A stretch of DNA of 64,000 bases, taken from positions 1,390,351 to 1,454,350 of the forward strand of contig NZ_GL877878.1 in NCBI RefSeq assembly GCF_000194155.1, read 5' to 3'. The stretch's first letter is position 1; every line of letters starts with the position of its first letter. Positions 35,567 to 45,067 of this stretch are shown here, in pieces. Position numbers and translations under genes: made by a program. Below the pieces are notes generated by a model, which saw only the letters and a list, made by a program, of their open reading frames with translations, was not told where the DNA came from and did no database searches. Source of the stretch: Saccharopolyspora spinosa NRRL 18395 (GTDB taxonomy: Bacteria > Actinomycetota > Actinomycetes > Mycobacteriales > Pseudonocardiaceae).

Positions 35567-36445
35567 ATGGACGAGAGGGATTTTCTGGCGGGCCGATTCG
35601 AGGCCCACCGCGACCACCTACGGGCGGTGGCCTACCGGATGCTCGGCTCGCTGAGCGAGGCCGACGACGCGGTCCAGGAAGCCTGGCTCAGGCTCAGCCG
35701 CTCCGACACCGACGAGATCGAGAACCTTGGCGGCTGGCTGACCACGGTCGTCGGCCGGGTGTGCCTGAACATGCTCCGCGCGCGAACCGCCCGCCGCGAG
35801 GAGCCGCTGGACGTGCACGTACCCGACCCGGTCATCAGCAGCCCGGACAACTTCACCCCGGAGCACGAGGCGCTGATGGCCGACTCGGTCGGCCTCGCAC
35901 TGCTGGTGGTACTCGAAACACTCACGCCCGCCGAACGGCTCGCTTTCGTGCTGCATGACATGTTCGCGGTGCCTTTCGACGAGATCGCCCCCATCGTCGG
36001 GCGCACCTCAACTGCGACCCGCCAACTCGCCAGCCGGGCCCGCCGGCGGGTGCAGAGCGCAGCGCCAGCCCCGGACGCAAATCTGGCCCAGCAGCGCGAA
36101 GTCGTAGACGCCTTCCTCGCGGCCGCGCGCACCGGGGATTTCAATGGTCTCCTCGCGGTCCTCGACCCAGACGTCGTGGTGCGCACCGACGGCGGCTCGC
36201 TGCGCCCGAGCACCACCCGGCGCGGCGCGAAGTTGGTGGCGGGGGGCGCGATCATCTTCTCGCAGATCGCCGAGCTGACCCGACCCGCGATCGTCAACGG
36301 CGCCCCCGGGGCGGTTGCGATCTCGGGAAGCCGACCGATCTCGCTCGCGGCGTTCACGGTCGCCCGCGGAAAGGTCGTGGCGCTCGACATCCTCACCGAC
36401 CCGGACCGCCTCCACGACCTCGACCTGACGTTCCTCGACGACTGA
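35567..36445 (+). CDS. sigJ: ECF41-group sigma factor with SnoaL-like C-terminal domain
   Basis: This 292-residue protein starts at ATG 35567, 9 bp after GGAGGG (an ATG at 35558 is too close). Sigma regions 2 (HRDHLRAVAYRMLGSLSEAD) and 4 (LTPAERLAFVLHDMFAVPFD) are followed by a SnoaL/NTF2-like domain (residues about 190-290). That domain has the variants DGGSLRPS and TDPDRLHDLD of the ECF41 DGGGR and NPDKL motifs. In this group the C-terminal domain replaces an anti-sigma factor. Its usual adjacent target gene is broken here. Confidence 0.9.
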   Translation: MDERDFLAGRFEAHRDHLRAVAYRMLGSLSEADDAVQEAWLRLSRSDTDEIENLGGWLTTVVGRVCLNMLRARTARREEPLDVHVPDPVISSPDNFTPEHEALMADSVGLALLVVLETLTPAERLAFVLHDMFAVPFDEIAPIVGRTSTATRQLASRARRRVQSAAPAPDANLAQQREVVDAFLAAARTGDFNGLLAVLDPDVVVRTDGGSLRPSTTRRGAKLVAGGAIIFSQIAELTRPAIVNGAPGAVAISGSRPISLAAFTVARGKVVALDILTDPDRLHDLDLTFLDD

Positions 36446-36519
36446 CTGGAACGAGCGCCAACGGCCCAACCTCCCCCACCCCGGACGGACTCCGAGCATG
36501 ACCTTCCTTACCGGCTCCC

Positions 36520-37435
36520 GACGATTCATTAAGGATCGTCGACATCTACGGCTTCGTGATCGCGGGACTGCTGATCGGCGATGGGCGGGCACTCTCGGCG
36601 ACCGGATCGGCCGCCGAAAGCTGCTGCTCGCCGGCGGGGCGGCCTTCGGCGCCGCGTCGCTGCTGGCCGCGTTCGCCACCAGCGCGGAGATGCTGATCGT
36701 GGCACGTGCGCTGCTCGGGATCACGGGGGCCGCGCTGCTGCCTCCGACGCTTTCGCTGATCAATAACATGTCTCTCGGGGCGCAGGCGACCCGGTGTTCA
36801 TCGCCGGCGCTATCCAGTTCTTCGTCGTGCAGTACCTGCAACTAGTGCTGGGAATGTCGTCGTTGGTGGCCGGGTTGTGGACGGTTCCGGTGATGCTGGC
36901 CGTCATCCCCGGAACGCTCGGGGTCCCTGCGCTGACCCGCCGCACCAGGGCAAAGTGGATCATCATGACCGCTGGCGCTGGGGGTGGTGGCTCTGGTGGT
37001 CGTCGCCACGGCCGGTCCCCCCGGCCCCGGGCTCGCGGTCACTGGGTTCAGGTTGCTCAACCTCGCGATGAACCCGGCGAAGGTGCTGACCTACGACCTG
37101 ATCATCAGCAGCGCCCCACCGGAGCGTGCGGGAACGGCTTCCGGTTCGGCCGAGACCGGCGACGAACTGGGCATAGCCGTCGGCGTGGCGATCGCGGGCA
37201 GCATCGGAGCTGCCGTCTACCGTGCCCAGCTGGCCGGGGACGCGATTCCTGCGGCGACTCCAACAGCGGTCGCCGAGACCGCCCGCGACACGCTGGCAAG
37301 CGCCGTTGCAGCGGCCGACGAACTGCCCGCCCACGGCGCCGCACAGCTGCTCGCGGTGGTGAAGGCGCCCCACGAACCACAGGAACACCACGGCGGCAAC
37401 TGTCATGAGCAACGCCGCCAGCAACACGGTTGAGC
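36520..37435 (+). pseudogene. Decayed EmrB/QacA-type MFS drug exporter
   Basis: Pieces appear in different frames: GTLGDRIGRRKLLLAGGAAF and LLGITGAALLPPTLSLIN (segments 2-4), then FFVVQYLQLVLGMSSLVAGL and WTVPVMLAVIPG (segments 9-10), then TASGSAETGDELGIAVGVAI near the end. Internal deletions removed the central helices, and frameshifts separate the blocks. The tail runs into a minus-strand fragment. Confidence 0.8.
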
Positions 37436-37577
37436 GGTGCGCGGCAACGTAGAAGAAGGTCAGGACCGCCTCGTCGCTGGCCGGCGGCGTGGGATTGAGG
37501 AGCACGCTGACCAGTAACAACACGGCGGCGACCAGCCCCCTGACCGCACCCGCCCGCTCCCATGACCGCTCGTTCAT
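37340..37577 (-). pseudogene. N-terminal fragment of a small membrane protein
   Basis: From ATG 37577 the frame gives MNERSWERAGAVRGLVAAVL, then a signal-anchor-like segment and a second hydrophobic segment (STVLLAALLMTVAAVVFLWF) followed by VGRLHHREQL. The sequence then becomes the antisense of the MFS remnant. The two relics are joined tail to tail, implying a deletion or rearrangement between them. Confidence 0.5.
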
Positions 37578-37714
37578 CACAGCCCCCTCTGCATCCGCGG
37601 TGCGTAAAGCACCGCCCGGTACGCCCGGGTACACCAGAGTTCGGCAGCATCGAGGCGCTGCGGCCACCAGCGAACCTTGGTGGCCTGCTCGACTGTGGGC
37701 GCGACGGGTCGGGG

Positions 37715-38698
37715 TCAGCTCAGGCCGAAGCGGTCCGCCCAGGTAGCGACGTCCCCGGTCGTCGCATTTCCGCCGCAGACCACCAGGCCGAGCTTGGCCT
37801 CGGCCCCGACCTCCGCCAGCACGCGTCGGGCGGCCGGGAGGAGGCATCCCGCGGCCGGCTCGGCCCAGACCTTCGCGTGGTTGGCGAGATCGAGGGTCCC
37901 CTGCACCGCTTCGGCGTCGGGCACCACCAGGACATCGGTGACCAATGTGGACACGTGGTCGTAGGTCAGCTGCGAGACCGCCGGGGCACTGAGCGTGGAC
38001 ACCACCGACGACAGCTCCACCGGCACCGGACCGCCGGCTGCCAGCGCCTCGGACATGGCCTGCGCACCGCGGGTCTCCACTCCCCAGATCCGCACATCGG
38101 GGCGCCGCGCGCGCAGCGCCGCTGCGACGCCGGCGATCAGACCGCCGCCACCGATGCTCACCAGCACGTCGGTGACGTCATCCGCGTCGTCGGCGAACTC
38201 CAGGCCAACCGTGCCCTGACCTGCGATGACAACTGGATCGTCGAACGGGTGCACGAGGGTGAGCCCGCTGGCCTGCAACTCCGTCATCAGCGCGAACGCC
38301 GCAGCCATGTCGTCGGTGACTCGGACGAGGGCACCGGCCGCCTCAGCGACCTCGACGGCGCGCGCTGGCGCCGAGCGCGGCATGACGACGGTCGCCTTGA
38401 TCTCCAATGCACCGGCCATGACCGCGAGGGCGATCCCGTGGTTTCCGCCGCTCACCGCGACGACCCCAGCCGCGCGTCCGGCTTCGCTCAGCGCGTTAAG
38501 CTTCGCCGTCGCTCCCCGCACCTTGAACGAGCCAGTGCGCTGCAGGAGCTCAAGCTTCGCAGTGACCGGCGCCCCGAGCAGCTCGGCGAGGCCCGGGCTT
38601 GGCACCGTCGGCGTCCGCACGACGTGTCCGGCGATGCTCTCGGCCGCTGCCTCGATGTCCCCGATGCCGACCAACCCGCTTGCCTCAGTAGCAGTCAC
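37715..38698 (-). CDS. Threonine/serine dehydratase-like PLP enzyme
   Basis: This 327-residue fold type II PLP enzyme has the lysine in RTGSFKVRGATAKL, a glycine-rich phosphate loop SIGGGGLIAG, and the SGGNHGIALA asparagine loop. Its length indicates the catabolic type without a C-terminal ACT domain. It should deaminate threonine or serine to a 2-keto acid; hydroxyaspartate or other hydroxy-amino acids are possible. It is monocistronic and flanked by relics. Confidence 0.88.
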   Translation of the reverse strand: MTATEASGLVGIGDIEAAAESIAGHVVRTPTVPSPGLAELLGAPVTAKLELLQRTGSFKVRGATAKLNALSEAGRAAGVVAVSGGNHGIALAVMAGALEIKATVVMPRSAPARAVEVAEAAGALVRVTDDMAAAFALMTELQASGLTLVHPFDDPVVIAGQGTVGLEFADDADDVTDVLVSIGGGGLIAGVAAALRARRPDVRIWGVETRGAQAMSEALAAGGPVPVELSSVVSTLSAPAVSQLTYDHVSTLVTDVLVVPDAEAVQGTLDLANHAKVWAEPAAGCLLPAARRVLAEVGAEAKLGLVVCGGNATTGDVATWADRFGLS

Positions 38699-38796
38699 AT
38701 CTGCACGTTAGCTGACGGCTCCCACCGACTGCCGGAGGCTGCGCACTGCAACGAAATCGCTGGTTCCCCGGCAGGTCGGTGATTCACAGTCGCGCT

Positions 38797-39398
38797 ATGG
38801 CAACCGACCCCAAGCACACGGTGGAGACGGGATACGACCGCATCTCGCATCGCTACGGGGAACGGATCAGACGCATTCACGACAATCCCCGGATCTACCT
38901 CCCCGAGGAGCACACGAATCGGTTTTCCTCGGCGGCCTCCGTGGTAAGTCTCGGCTGCGGCCCGGGCAAGCCATGCACGACCGTGCTGGCCGGGCACGAC
39001 GACGTCCTCGGTGTCGACGCTTCCGCAGTACAACTGGAGCTGGCATGCAGGAACGTGCCGCGTGCACGGTTCGTGCAGGAAGACCTGACGCGACTTCGGT
39101 TCGCTCCGGCAGCCCGCGTGCACGCCGCGCAGCGGCCGTTCGACACGCTTTCCGGCGGGCAGCAGGCGAGTTCAAGATCCTGCTGCTGGAGCTGGAAGGC
39201 CTCAACCTGCTGCTCGACGAACCCACGGACAGCCTGGACCTGGTATCGGCCGACGCGCTGCAGTCCGGTTTGGACGAGTTCGAGGGCACTGTCATCGCGG
39301 TAACCCGTGACCGCTGGTTCGCGCGCTCGCTCGACCGGTTACTCGTCTTCGACGCGAACGGACTCGTCAGGGAATCACCAGACCCGGTCTGGAACTAG
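38797..39398 (+). pseudogene. Chimera of a SAM methyltransferase start and an ABC-F ATPase end
   Basis: From ATG 38797 the frame encodes the first 100 residues of a class I methyltransferase (VETGYDRISHRYGERI, VVSLGCGPGKP, VLGVDASAVQLELACRNVP). At about 39120 it switches to the second ATPase of an ABC-F protein (AQRPFDTLSGGQ). One lost base then shifts the frame to LLLELEGLNLLLDEPTDSLD and VIAVTRDRWFARSLDRLLVF. Neither half is complete. It is a clean deletion fusion of two unrelated genes. Confidence 0.85.
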
Positions 39399-39574
39399 CA
39401 AGGGCTGTTCGGTCAAGTCGTACCGAAGGGTCCCCGCCGATGTCAGTCCGCAACGGCGGCGTCGCCGAGTTGCGCGCCGAACACGGCGGCGCACCCTGGA
39501 ACTGGCCGGTACCCGCGAGTCGAGCCGGTGCCGGAAACCGCGCAGCAGATCCACATCGGGAAAGGTGATCGGAC

Positions 39575-40123
39575 ATGGCGAACGAACTGCGCGGCCGCCG
39601 AGTGGCCATCCTCGCCGCCGACGGTGTCGAGCAGGTCGAACTCGAACAGCCGCGCCAAGCCGTGGAGCAGGCCGGCGCCGAGGCCGAGCTGGTTTCGGTG
39701 CACGCCGGCCAGATCCAGGCGATGAACCACGACATCAACCCAGGCGACCGGTTCACCGTCGACCGGGAGATCTCCGACGCCTCGGCCGACGACTACGACG
39801 CGTTGATCCTGCCCGGCGGCACGATCAACCCGGACAACCTCCGGCGCGACGCACGCGCGGTGGAGTTCGTCCGGAGCTTCGTGAACTCGGGCAAGCCGGT
39901 CGGCGCGATCTGCCACGGGCCCTGGACGCTCGTGGAGGCCGACGTGGTGCGGGACCGCAAGCTGACGTCGTTCCACAGCATCCGCACCGACATCCGCAAC
40001 GCGGGCGGCGAGGTCGTCGACGAGGAGGTCGTGGTCGACCACGGGCTGGTGACCAGTCGCAGCCCACGCGACCTGCCCTCGTTCAACAGCAAGATCGTCG
40101 AAACCTTCGCCCGGGGCGCCTGA
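39575..40123 (+). CDS. DJ-1/PfpI family protein
   Basis: This 182-residue protein has the nucleophile elbow AICHGPWTLVEA with reactive Cys113-His114, and the acidic residue in GVEQVELEQP. It resembles YhbO/PfpI (type 1 glutamine amidotransferase-like). Members have been described as stress proteases, chaperones or glyoxalase/deglycase-like enzymes acting on methylglyoxal damage. GGGAAAGG precedes ATG 39575. It converges on the alcohol dehydrogenase gene. Confidence 0.9.
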   Translation: MANELRGRRVAILAADGVEQVELEQPRQAVEQAGAEAELVSVHAGQIQAMNHDINPGDRFTVDREISDASADDYDALILPGGTINPDNLRRDARAVEFVRSFVNSGKPVGAICHGPWTLVEADVVRDRKLTSFHSIRTDIRNAGGEVVDEEVVVDHGLVTSRSPRDLPSFNSKIVETFARGA

Positions 40124-40145
40124 TCGCTGCCGTTGCGACGAACTG

Positions 40146-40189
40146 CGGCGCCCCTGGGTGCTTCTGGTGCGAAGCACCCGAGGGCGCCG
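40146..40189. terminator. Bidirectional hairpin between converging genes
   Basis: Inner stem GGGTGCTTC/GAAGCACCC (9 bp, 6-base loop) extended by outer stem CGGCGCCC/GGGCGCCG across a 2-base bulge on each side. It lies between the PfpI stop (40123) and the alcohol dehydrogenase stop (40199). Confidence 0.75.
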
Positions 40190-40198
40190 GCAGGCGGA

Positions 40199-41308
40199 TC
40201 AGTCGTGCACGATCACGCCGCGGATGTTCTTGCCGTCGCGCAGGTCCTGGTAGCCCTCGTTGACCTGTTCCAGCGTGTAGCGCGTCGTGATCAGCTCTTC
40301 GAGCTTGAGCATCCCGGCGTCGTAGAGGCGCAGCAGCCGCACGATGTCGTACTGCGGGTTGGACGAGCCGAACAGCGTGCCCTTGATGGTCTTCTCGTTC
40401 AGCGTCAGGTCCGCGCCGGAGACGTGCACCGTGAGCTTCGCCGGATCGGCGAGGCCGGTGATGACGACGGTGCCGCCCTTGCCGATCGCCGCGGTCGCCT
40501 TCGACACCACGGTCTCGTCGACCGTCCCGACCAGGATCAGCGCCGCATCCGCGCCCTGTCCCCAGGTCAGCTCGGTGACCTTCGCCTGGGCCTCGTCGGC
40601 ATCCGCGAACGCGTGCGTGGCACCGAACTTCAACGCCGTTTCCCGCTTGAACTCCAGGGGGTCGACGACGACCACGTACTTGGCCCCCGCCTGCACCGCA
40701 CCCTGCACGGCGTTGATGCCCAGCCCGCCGATGCCGTAGATGATCACGGTGTCACCGGCCCGGACGCTGCCGGCGTTGACTGCGGTGCCCCAACCGCTGG
40801 GCACCCCACAGCCGACCACCACCGCGATCTCCAGCGGCAGCCAATCGTCCACCTTGACCACCGAATGCTGCGAGATCGTCGCCCGTTCGGAGAAGGTGCC
40901 CAGCATGCACATGGCACCGAAGTCCTGGCCCTCGCCGTGGAAGCGGAACGTCCCGTCGGGCATGGACCCGGCCAGGATCGTCGCACCCATGTCACACAGG
41001 TTCTGCCGACCGGTCGAGCAGTAGCGGCAGGTGCCGCAGTTGGGGATGAAGCTGCACACCACGTGATCGCCGGGCTTGACCTTGGTGACGCCGGGCCCCA
41101 CTTCCTCGATGATCCCGGCGCCCTCGTGCCCGCCGACGATCGGATACCGGGGCGGCAGGTCGCCGTCGGTGAGGTGCAGGTCCGAGTGGCACAGCCCGGC
41201 CGCGGTGTACTTGATCAGGACCTCGCCCGGTCCCGGGCCGTCCAGGTCCAGTTCGACGATCTCGAACGGCTTGCCCACTTCCCGCAGGACCGCTGCCTTG
41301 GTCTTCAA
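40199..41308 (-). CDS. NDMA-dependent-type alcohol dehydrogenase
   Basis: This 369-residue zinc alcohol dehydrogenase has the catalytic motif GLCHSDLH, the GHEGAG motif, the structural zinc loop CGTCRYCSTGRQNLC and the NAD motif YGIGGLGINAVQ. FHGEGQDFGAMCMLGTFSER matches the actinobacterial NDMA-dependent methanol/alcohol dehydrogenases, which keep NAD(H) bound and need an artificial or unknown acceptor. It starts at TTG 41308 with AGGA upstream. The adjacent aldehyde dehydrogenase relic suggests a former alcohol-to-acid module. Confidence 0.88.
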   Translation of the reverse strand: MKTKAAVLREVGKPFEIVELDLDGPGPGEVLIKYTAAGLCHSDLHLTDGDLPPRYPIVGGHEGAGIIEEVGPGVTKVKPGDHVVCSFIPNCGTCRYCSTGRQNLCDMGATILAGSMPDGTFRFHGEGQDFGAMCMLGTFSERATISQHSVVKVDDWLPLEIAVVVGCGVPSGWGTAVNAGSVRAGDTVIIYGIGGLGINAVQGAVQAGAKYVVVVDPLEFKRETALKFGATHAFADADEAQAKVTELTWGQGADAALILVGTVDETVVSKATAAIGKGGTVVITGLADPAKLTVHVSGADLTLNEKTIKGTLFGSSNPQYDIVRLLRLYDAGMLKLEELITTRYTLEQVNEGYQDLRDGKNIRGVIVHD

Positions 41309-41324
41309 GTCCGAATTCCTCCGA

Positions 41325-41943
41325 TCACAGCGCCACGTTGACTGCTTTGGTCTGGGTGTAGAGGTCGATCGCGTCCGGCCCCAACTCTCGCCCCCACCGG
41401 GACTGCTCGAAACCTCCGAAGGGAAGCGCGGTGTCGAAACCGTTGTACTTGTTGATCCAAACAGAACCCGCCTTGAGCCGCATGGCGACCCGGTGCGCCT
41501 TGGAGATGTCCCGGGTCCACACCCCCGCTGCCAGCTCGTACACGCTCTCGTTGGCGGAGGCGGCGACGCCCTGCGCGGCGTTGAACGGCAATGCGGCCAC
41601 CACCGGTCCGAAGATCTCCTCGCGCACCACGCTGAACTGCGGCTGCACGTCCACCAGCACCGTCGGTTCCACCAAGAATCCGCTTTCACCACAGCGCTTG
41701 CCGCCGGTCAGCGCCCGCGCCCCGTCCGACAGGCCTTCCTCGACGTACGGTGACGCGTTCCGAACTGCTCCTGCGAGCCCAGCGGGCCGGGCTAGGTGGT
41801 GGGGTCCAGTCCCGGGCCGATCTTGACCTCGCTGGCCGCTTCGGCAACCGTGGCGGTGAACTCGTCGAAGATGTCGTCCTCGACGAACAACCGGGTGCCC
41901 GCGACGCAGCACTGCCCCTGGGTGAACAGCCAGGCGTTCATGG
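41325..41943 (-). pseudogene. Aldehyde dehydrogenase remnant
   Basis: The C-terminal half survives: WLFTQGQCCVAGTRLFVEDD with the catalytic Cys region, a stop codon after KIGPGLDPTT, and a frameshift. The sequence then continues as YVEEGLSDGARALTGGKRCG, VVREEIFGPVVAALPFN and the C-terminal WGRELGPDAIDLYTQTKAV. The NAD-binding first half is missing. It lies 17 bp upstream of the alcohol dehydrogenase start, so it was formerly the first gene of that operon. Confidence 0.88.
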
Positions 41944-41947
41944 GGGC

Positions 41948-42100
41948 CGCAGGGCCGGTGCTGGACGAACTCGCCATTCGGCTGGAAGGCACCACCTTCT
42001 GCGTCGCGCTCGCCGACAGCACCTGCCGGATCGTGGACCGCCAGCGGGTCGGCGTCCTGACCGAGCGGGCAGCGGAGTTCGGGCAGCTGGAAGCGTCGCG
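41948..42100 (+). pseudogene. GAF-domain fragment of an AcoR/MimR-like regulator
   Basis: The plus frame gives GPVLDELAIRLEGTTFCVAL and ADSTCRIVDRQRVGVLTER, typical of the start of the GAF sensor domain in AcoR-type activators. Helix-turn-helix and other domains are absent. It abuts the aldehyde dehydrogenase relic head to head. Such regulators commonly control NDMA-alcohol dehydrogenase/aldehyde dehydrogenase clusters. Confidence 0.6.
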
Positions 42101-42335
42101 ATCGGCCGCCGACTTGCCGTTGTCGAGCGGCGTTCCGCGACTACGCCGGATGAGCGACGAAGATCCACGGCAGCACGGTGAACGTTTCGATGCCGTTCGT
42201 GCCCAGTGGTGAGTTCCACGCGTACACACTGCGGCGGGTGTCCCGGGACATTACCCCCATCCGGGCGTGACGGATTGCGCCGAAGGACTCTACTGTCTGC
42301 GACTACTGCTGAGCATCGCTTTTCGGGAGGCAAAG

Positions 42336-43961
42336 GTGGCGACCGAGCAGCTGTCCTACGACTCGGGTGTTTCCGAGGTTCCGTTGTTGGGGGAAACGAT
42401 CGGTGCCAACCTCGATCGGGCGGTGGCGAAGTTCGGGGATCGGGACGCGCTGGTGGAGTGCGCCTCGGGGCGGCGGTGGACGTACCGGGAGTTCGGCGCG
42501 GCGGCGGACTCGCTGGCCGTGGGACTGCTGAATGCCGGGATCGGCAAGGGCGACCGGGTGGGGATCTGGTCGCCGAACCGGGCGGAGTGGACGCTGATCC
42601 AGTACGCCACGGCCAAGATCGGCGCGATCCTGGTCAACATCAACCCGGCGTACCGGGTGCACGAGCTGGAGTACGTGCTGAACCAGGCCGGGGTCCGGTT
42701 GCTGGTCTCCGCCCAGTCGTTCAAATCCTCCGACTACGCCGCAATGGTGGCGGAGATCCACCCGAGGTGCCCCGGCCTGGAGCAGACGGTCTTCTTCGAC
42801 ACCCCGGAGTGGACTGCTCTCACGGCCAGCCCGGCAGATCCGGTCCGGCTGGGCGGGATCGGGCTGTCCACCGACGACCCGATCAACATCCAGTACACCT
42901 CCGGCACCACCGGATTCCCCAAGGGCGCGACGCTGTCGCACCACAACATCCTCAACAACGGTTTCTTCGTTGGTGAGCTCTGCGGCTACACCGAGGACGA
43001 CCGGATCTGCATCCCGGTGCCCTTCTACCACTGCTTCGGCATGGTCATGGGTAACCTCGCCGCCACCAGCCACGGCGCCGCCATGATCATCCCCGCCACG
43101 GGCTTCGACCCCGCCGCGTCGCTGGCGTCGGTCGCGGCGGAGCGGTGCACGTCGTTGTACGGGGTGCCGACGATGTTCATCGCCGAGCTCGACCACCCGG
43201 ACTTCGACTCCTTCGACCTGTCGTCGCTGCGCACTGGGATCATGGCCGGCTCGCCCTGCCCGGTAGAGGTGATGAAGCAGGTCATCGACCGGATGGGCAT
43301 GGCGGAGGTCTCGATCTGCTACGGCATGACCGAAACCTCGCCGGTGTCCATGCAGACCCGCGCCGACGACTCCCTGGAGCGCCGGGTTTCGACGGTCGGC
43401 CGGGTCGGGCCGCACCTGGAGGTCAAGATCATCGACCCGGCCACCGGACTGACCGTGCCGCGCGGCACGCCGGGCGAGTTCTGCACCCGCGGGTACTCGG
43501 TGATGCTCGGCTACTGGCAGCAAGCCGACACGACCGCGGAGGCCATCGACGCCGCCCGCTGGATGCACACCGGCGACCTTGCGGTGATGGACGCGGACGG
43601 CTACGTCAGCATCACCGGCCGGATCAAGGACATGGTGATCCGAGGTGGCGAGAACATCTACCCCCGCGAGATCGAGGAATTCCTCTACACCCACCCGGAC
43701 ATCCTCGACGCCCAGGTCATCGGAGTCCCCGACCAGCGCTACGGCGAGGAGCTGATGGCCTGGATCCGCATGCGCGAGGGCGCCAAGGCCCTGACCGTGG
43801 AGGCGCTGCGGGAGTTCTGCACCGGCAAGCTCGCGCACTACAAGATCCCCCGCTACGTCCACGTCGTGGACGAGTTCCCAATGACGGTGACTGGGAAGAT
43901 CCGCAAGGTCGAAATGCGCCAGACCGCCGAAAAACTCCTCAACCTCGACGAGCAGCGATGA
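42336..43961 (+). CDS. fadD: Long/medium-chain acyl-CoA synthetase
   Basis: This 541-residue AMP-forming ligase has the P-loop-like [20 protein letters not shown], the [10 protein letters not shown] motif A5, [10 protein letters not shown] and the C-terminal domain [20 protein letters not shown] with the catalytic lysine in [15 protein letters not shown] 42336 follows CGGGAGG at 5 bp and is preferred to earlier starts. It activates a carboxylic acid, probably a medium- or long-chain fatty acid, to the CoA thioester. It is the only intact gene in a 3-kb field of relics. Confidence 0.93.
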   Translation: MATEQLSYDSGVSEVPLLGETIGANLDRAVAKFGDRDALVECASGRRWTYREFGAAADSLAVGLLNAGIGKGDRVGIWSPNRAEWTLIQYATAKIGAILVNINPAYRVHELEYVLNQAGVRLLVSAQSFKSSDYAAMVAEIHPRCPGLEQTVFFDTPEWTALTASPADPVRLGGIGLSTDDPINIQYTSGTTGFPKGATLSHHNILNNGFFVGELCGYTEDDRICIPVPFYHCFGMVMGNLAATSHGAAMIIPATGFDPAASLASVAAERCTSLYGVPTMFIAELDHPDFDSFDLSSLRTGIMAGSPCPVEVMKQVIDRMGMAEVSICYGMTETSPVSMQTRADDSLERRVSTVGRVGPHLEVKIIDPATGLTVPRGTPGEFCTRGYSVMLGYWQQADTTAEAIDAARWMHTGDLAVMDADGYVSITGRIKDMVIRGGENIYPREIEEFLYTHPDILDAQVIGVPDQRYGEELMAWIRMREGAKALTVEALREFCTGKLAHYKIPRYVHVVDEFPMTVTGKIRKVEMRQTAEKLLNLDEQR

Positions 43962-43984
43962 GCGAAGGGCAGGAGCCGGGGTCG

Positions 43985-44215
43985 TCAGTTCCGGCTGAGG
44001 CATGGCTTCTGGCTCGACTCCGTCGTCGTCCGTCGCCGGATTTTGCCGCGCACCCAGATCACGCGCTCGCCGATTTCGACGAGGCGGTCCAGCACCTCTA
44101 CGGGCTGCGGCCCCGCAGCGATGTCTCCCCGGGAGCACTATGCGCTCGGCGGCCGCGACATCGGGCTCGGCCAGGACAGCGTCCAGAGCGGGCGGAACAC
44201 TCTGGACGCGGAAAG
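43985..44215 (-). pseudogene. Metallophosphoesterase fragment
   Basis: Minus-strand frames read VPPALDAVLAEPDVAAAERI and VLPG, then after a frameshift DIAAGPQPVEVLDRLVEIGE and RVIWVRGK. This matches the segment after the first metal-binding motif of YfcE-like calcineurin phosphoesterases (GDIAAGP, then VRGN in intact members). The remainder is missing. Confidence 0.65.
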
Positions 44216-44469
44216 CACTGCGACTGAGGCGACCATGAGCTATGCGGCATGGACGGTTCCAGCGGTAGCGGCTCGAAGCGCAGCGGCTCGTGGTGGTTGA
44301 TCGGGAAACTGGTGGCATCGTGCCGGTCGCTCTCGCGTACGGGCAGGCCACGCCGCCATCGCCGACGCGACCGCCAGCTCTCCCGCGCCGCCTGGATCGC
44401 TGCTGGAATCCGGCAGGAGATGTCTCCACCTCGGGTGGGACGTTCCACCGCCGCGCGTAGGAACCGTTG

Positions 44470-44815
44470 TCCCAGCTGCCCTCGAGCGGAAGGCCCGCCG
44501 GCGACCGCCCTGTACTCGTGCGCAAGCGCAACGCCCTGCGCCACCCCGGCGGGCAGCGAGCGGCCCCACTCCCCCTCCTCCCCGAGGATGTCCAGCAACG
44601 CCTGGTAGCGGTCCTCCTTGGCGAACCTCTTGCGGAACGCAAAGCGGTCCTGGTGCATCTTGGCCGCCAGCTGGTCGACGACGAGTTCCTGCGCGCACCG
44701 CACGTTGGGCGAGTAGACGTTGCGCATGCTGCCGGTGTGGAATTCCAGCGGGATCTCGTTGAGCAGCTGCGTGGTGACGCCGAAGTTGTATGAGCTGCGT
44801 TGGGAGAGATCGTCG
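44470..44815 (-). pseudogene. Fragment of a molybdopterin-binding (xanthine dehydrogenase-type) large subunit
   Basis: The frame reads SYNFGVTTQLLNEIPLEFHT, GSMRNVYSPNVRCAQELVVD, FRKRFAKEDRYQALLDILGE and SLPAGVAQGVALAHEYR, the C-terminal part of CoxL/isoquinoline-oxidoreductase type molybdenum hydroxylases. Both ends are lost. Nearby sequence at 44220-44470 has no recognisable content. Confidence 0.65.
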
Positions 44816-45067
44816 TCATCCCGGGTCCGGGTATGGCGACGATCACTTTAGGAACGAGGAGGCTGCGCAACTGTTCAGGAATTGACCACCTGGCAACTCG
44901 CGGAAGGCCTCGGATGGACGCCACTCAATAGATCCGCAACTGCGGAGTATTTCACCTACTCAAACCGCAGAAGCGGTATTTTTTCCGAAAATTTCACGCA
45001 TCAGAGGAACTGCACTAGACCCGAACGGTCGATGTGCCTCGGCCGGGGCCCGCTCTACCGTGAGCGC

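Noticed and set aside
42303..44924. 873-codon minus-strand frame opposite fadD
   Set aside because: Its sequence is low-complexity Arg/Gly/Pro antisense of the acyl-CoA synthetase; only a short piece overlaps the metallophosphoesterase relic.
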